NCBI RefSeq assembly: GCF_029931775.1
Contig: NC_079312.1
Location: 13,895,821-13,959,820 of the forward strand
Reading direction: 5' to 3'
Length of the DNA: 64,000 nucleotides
From: Euleptes europaea
Taxonomy: Eukaryota; Chordata; Lepidosauria; Squamata; Sphaerodactylidae
Part shown: piece by piece, positions 62,785 through 64,000 of the stretch
How the letters are laid out: each line of letters begins with the position of its first letter
Numbering within the stretch: position 1 is the first letter of the stretch
Translations under genes and position numbers: made by a program
The notes under the pieces: generated by a model
The model's input: the letters and a program-made list of their open reading frames with translations, nothing else
What the model was told of the DNA's origin: nothing
Database searches by the model: none

Positions 62785-63330
62785 TAGTGGGAATAGCGGA
62801 TGCTCTTGGCTCACCTGCCTTCTCTGAGACTGGCAGGAGGATTGGACAGCATCTTTCTGGGAGACTTCAAAAGCTGGAGCCAGCCCAGATGTGGAGCCAC
62901 ATGCTGCTGGACACTCATAAGCAAGACGTAAAGGCAACGGTGGTCTGGGGCTATTTGCCCCAGAAATTGGTACTCTGAGATACACTGCCTCTACACATGG
63001 TCGCTCTGTAGCGCCCATGGCCAATTGCTTTTGTTGACAACCGGCGCTAATTGCTCATAGACCAATCTTGCCACAGATTTCTTGTTTAAAGCATACACAG
63101 TGGCAAACAATTCCAACCAAAAGAAACAGGGAGGTGGAGAAAAATCAAAGAGATTCCCGAAGACCAAATAAGAAATAACTTTGCAGAGCCAAATGTGTGA
63201 AGTGGAACATGCCTCTCTGCTACAACACAGCTAGGTATCATTCTAAAATGTTTTTTTTTTTTGTTAATTGCTTTTGTTAATTGCTTCTAATCGATTCACC
63301 CCTCAGTCCGCCAACGTGCATACAACTTAA
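62785..63330. other. intergenic, nothing recognised
   Basis: No frame or repeat identified with confidence. Confidence 0.5.
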
Positions 63331-63331
63331 A

Positions 63332-63618
63332 AGGTAAAGGTCGTCCCCTGGGCAAGCACCAGGTCATTCCTGACCCATGGGGTGATGTCACATCCTGACA
63401 TTTACTAGGCAGACTTCGTTTACGGGGTGGTTTGCCAGTGCCTTCCCCAGTCATCTACACTTTACCCCCAGCAAGCTGGGTCCTCATTTGACCGACCTCG
63501 GAAGGATGGAAGGCTGAGTCAACCTTGAGCCGCCTACCTGAAACTGACTCCCTTTGGGATAGAACTCAGGTCGTGAGCAGAGCTTGGACTGCAGTACTGC
63601 AGCTTACCACTCTGCGCA
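63332..63618 (-). repeat. Sauria-type tRNA-derived SINE
   Basis: Minus-strand copy of the same SINE as at 51.5 kb, with a longer 3' part (GACCTGGTGCTTGCCCAGG, GGTAAAGG-type tail). Confidence 0.75.
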
Positions 63619-63619
63619 T

Positions 63620-64000
63620 ACAACTTAAGTGACCTGCAAAACACTGTGAGAGATCTGTCCAAACAGGGTGACCGCTGCCTTAAAATAAAGTCATGCCTTC
63701 CTCGTTTCCTTTTATCCACTACCAACTGGCAGCCACCAAACCGCCACCCTTTCCTCTGTGATCTCCTTCGCCATGCCTTCGAGAGAATCCAGAAATGTCA
63801 CTGTAATGCATTGCTTTTCTGGAATATCCAGAGTGTCTTTGGAAACCAGCCTGTATTCCCCCCCTCCCATTCTCATATCACCCCCCCCCCCCAAAGATCT
63901 TAGGCATCCTTGTCCCCCGCCCCGGGACCTGGCTATACTGGATCACTCTCTTGCAAACAGGGAATCCTGCCTTTTACAGTTGTGCATTCTCTGGATTAGC
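63620..64000. other. window end, nothing recognised
   Basis: Short frames only; C runs at 63878-63893. Confidence 0.5.

Noticed and set aside
63534-63725. Small minus-strand open frame
   Set aside because: Lies mostly in the Sauria SINE.

Overview
This is a vertebrate nuclear window, almost certainly from a squamate reptile (lizard or snake). Diagnostic repeats are two copies of a tRNA-derived SINE matching the Sauria SINE layout (about 51.5 and 63.3 kb), RTE/BovB-like LINE ends, many CR1 3' ends, 5S-rRNA-derived SINEs and several hAT-type MITEs. Genes have introns with consensus splice sites. Family names rest on memory of family sequences, not on a search.

The host genes form a C2H2 zinc-finger cluster. 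(1) 3.7-10.5 kb, plus strand: a 7-exon gene whose first part is a TRIM-type coiled coil, including the 23-nt exon typical of TRIM genes, spliced to 13 C2H2 fingers where a TRIM gene would carry B30.2. It has no RING or B-box. (2) 13.9-15.3 kb, minus: a decayed zinc-finger gene with about one finger left and a surviving promoter/first-exon-like segment. (3) 25.8-20.2 kb, minus: SCAN + diverged KRAB-A (127 nt) + 4 fingers. (4) 39.9-29.6 kb, minus: SCAN + diverged KRAB-like exon (121 nt) + 5 fingers, with a Gypsy-type integrase fossil inside its SCAN-to-KRAB intron. (5) 45.3-44.1 kb, minus: an 11-finger exon whose 5' exons I could not find. (6) 61.5-59.1 kb, minus: a short SCAN-less leader, an eroded 85-nt KRAB-like exon and 9 fingers. 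All reading frames close across the junctions I give.

Between genes 5 and 6, at 50.1-52.4 kb, lies a small tRNA cluster: an initiator tRNA-Met(CAT), a well-formed tRNA-Glu(CTC), and relics resembling Pro, Glu(TTC) and elongator Met. SCAN/KRAB zinc fingers, tRNA genes and a TRIM-derived gene together recall the extended MHC class I flank of mammals (human 6p22). That is inference.

Most of the rest is layered repeats: SINEs, CR1 and BovB LINE ends, hAT MITEs with readable 8-bp target duplications, foldback elements, a 14-copy 62-bp minisatellite with a higher-order period of about 305 bp, a 28-bp minisatellite, and long CTTT/CT and TA tracts. The zinc-finger proteins would act in the nucleus as DNA-binding regulators, with SCAN and the coiled coil as oligomerisation modules; their targets cannot be read from the sequence.
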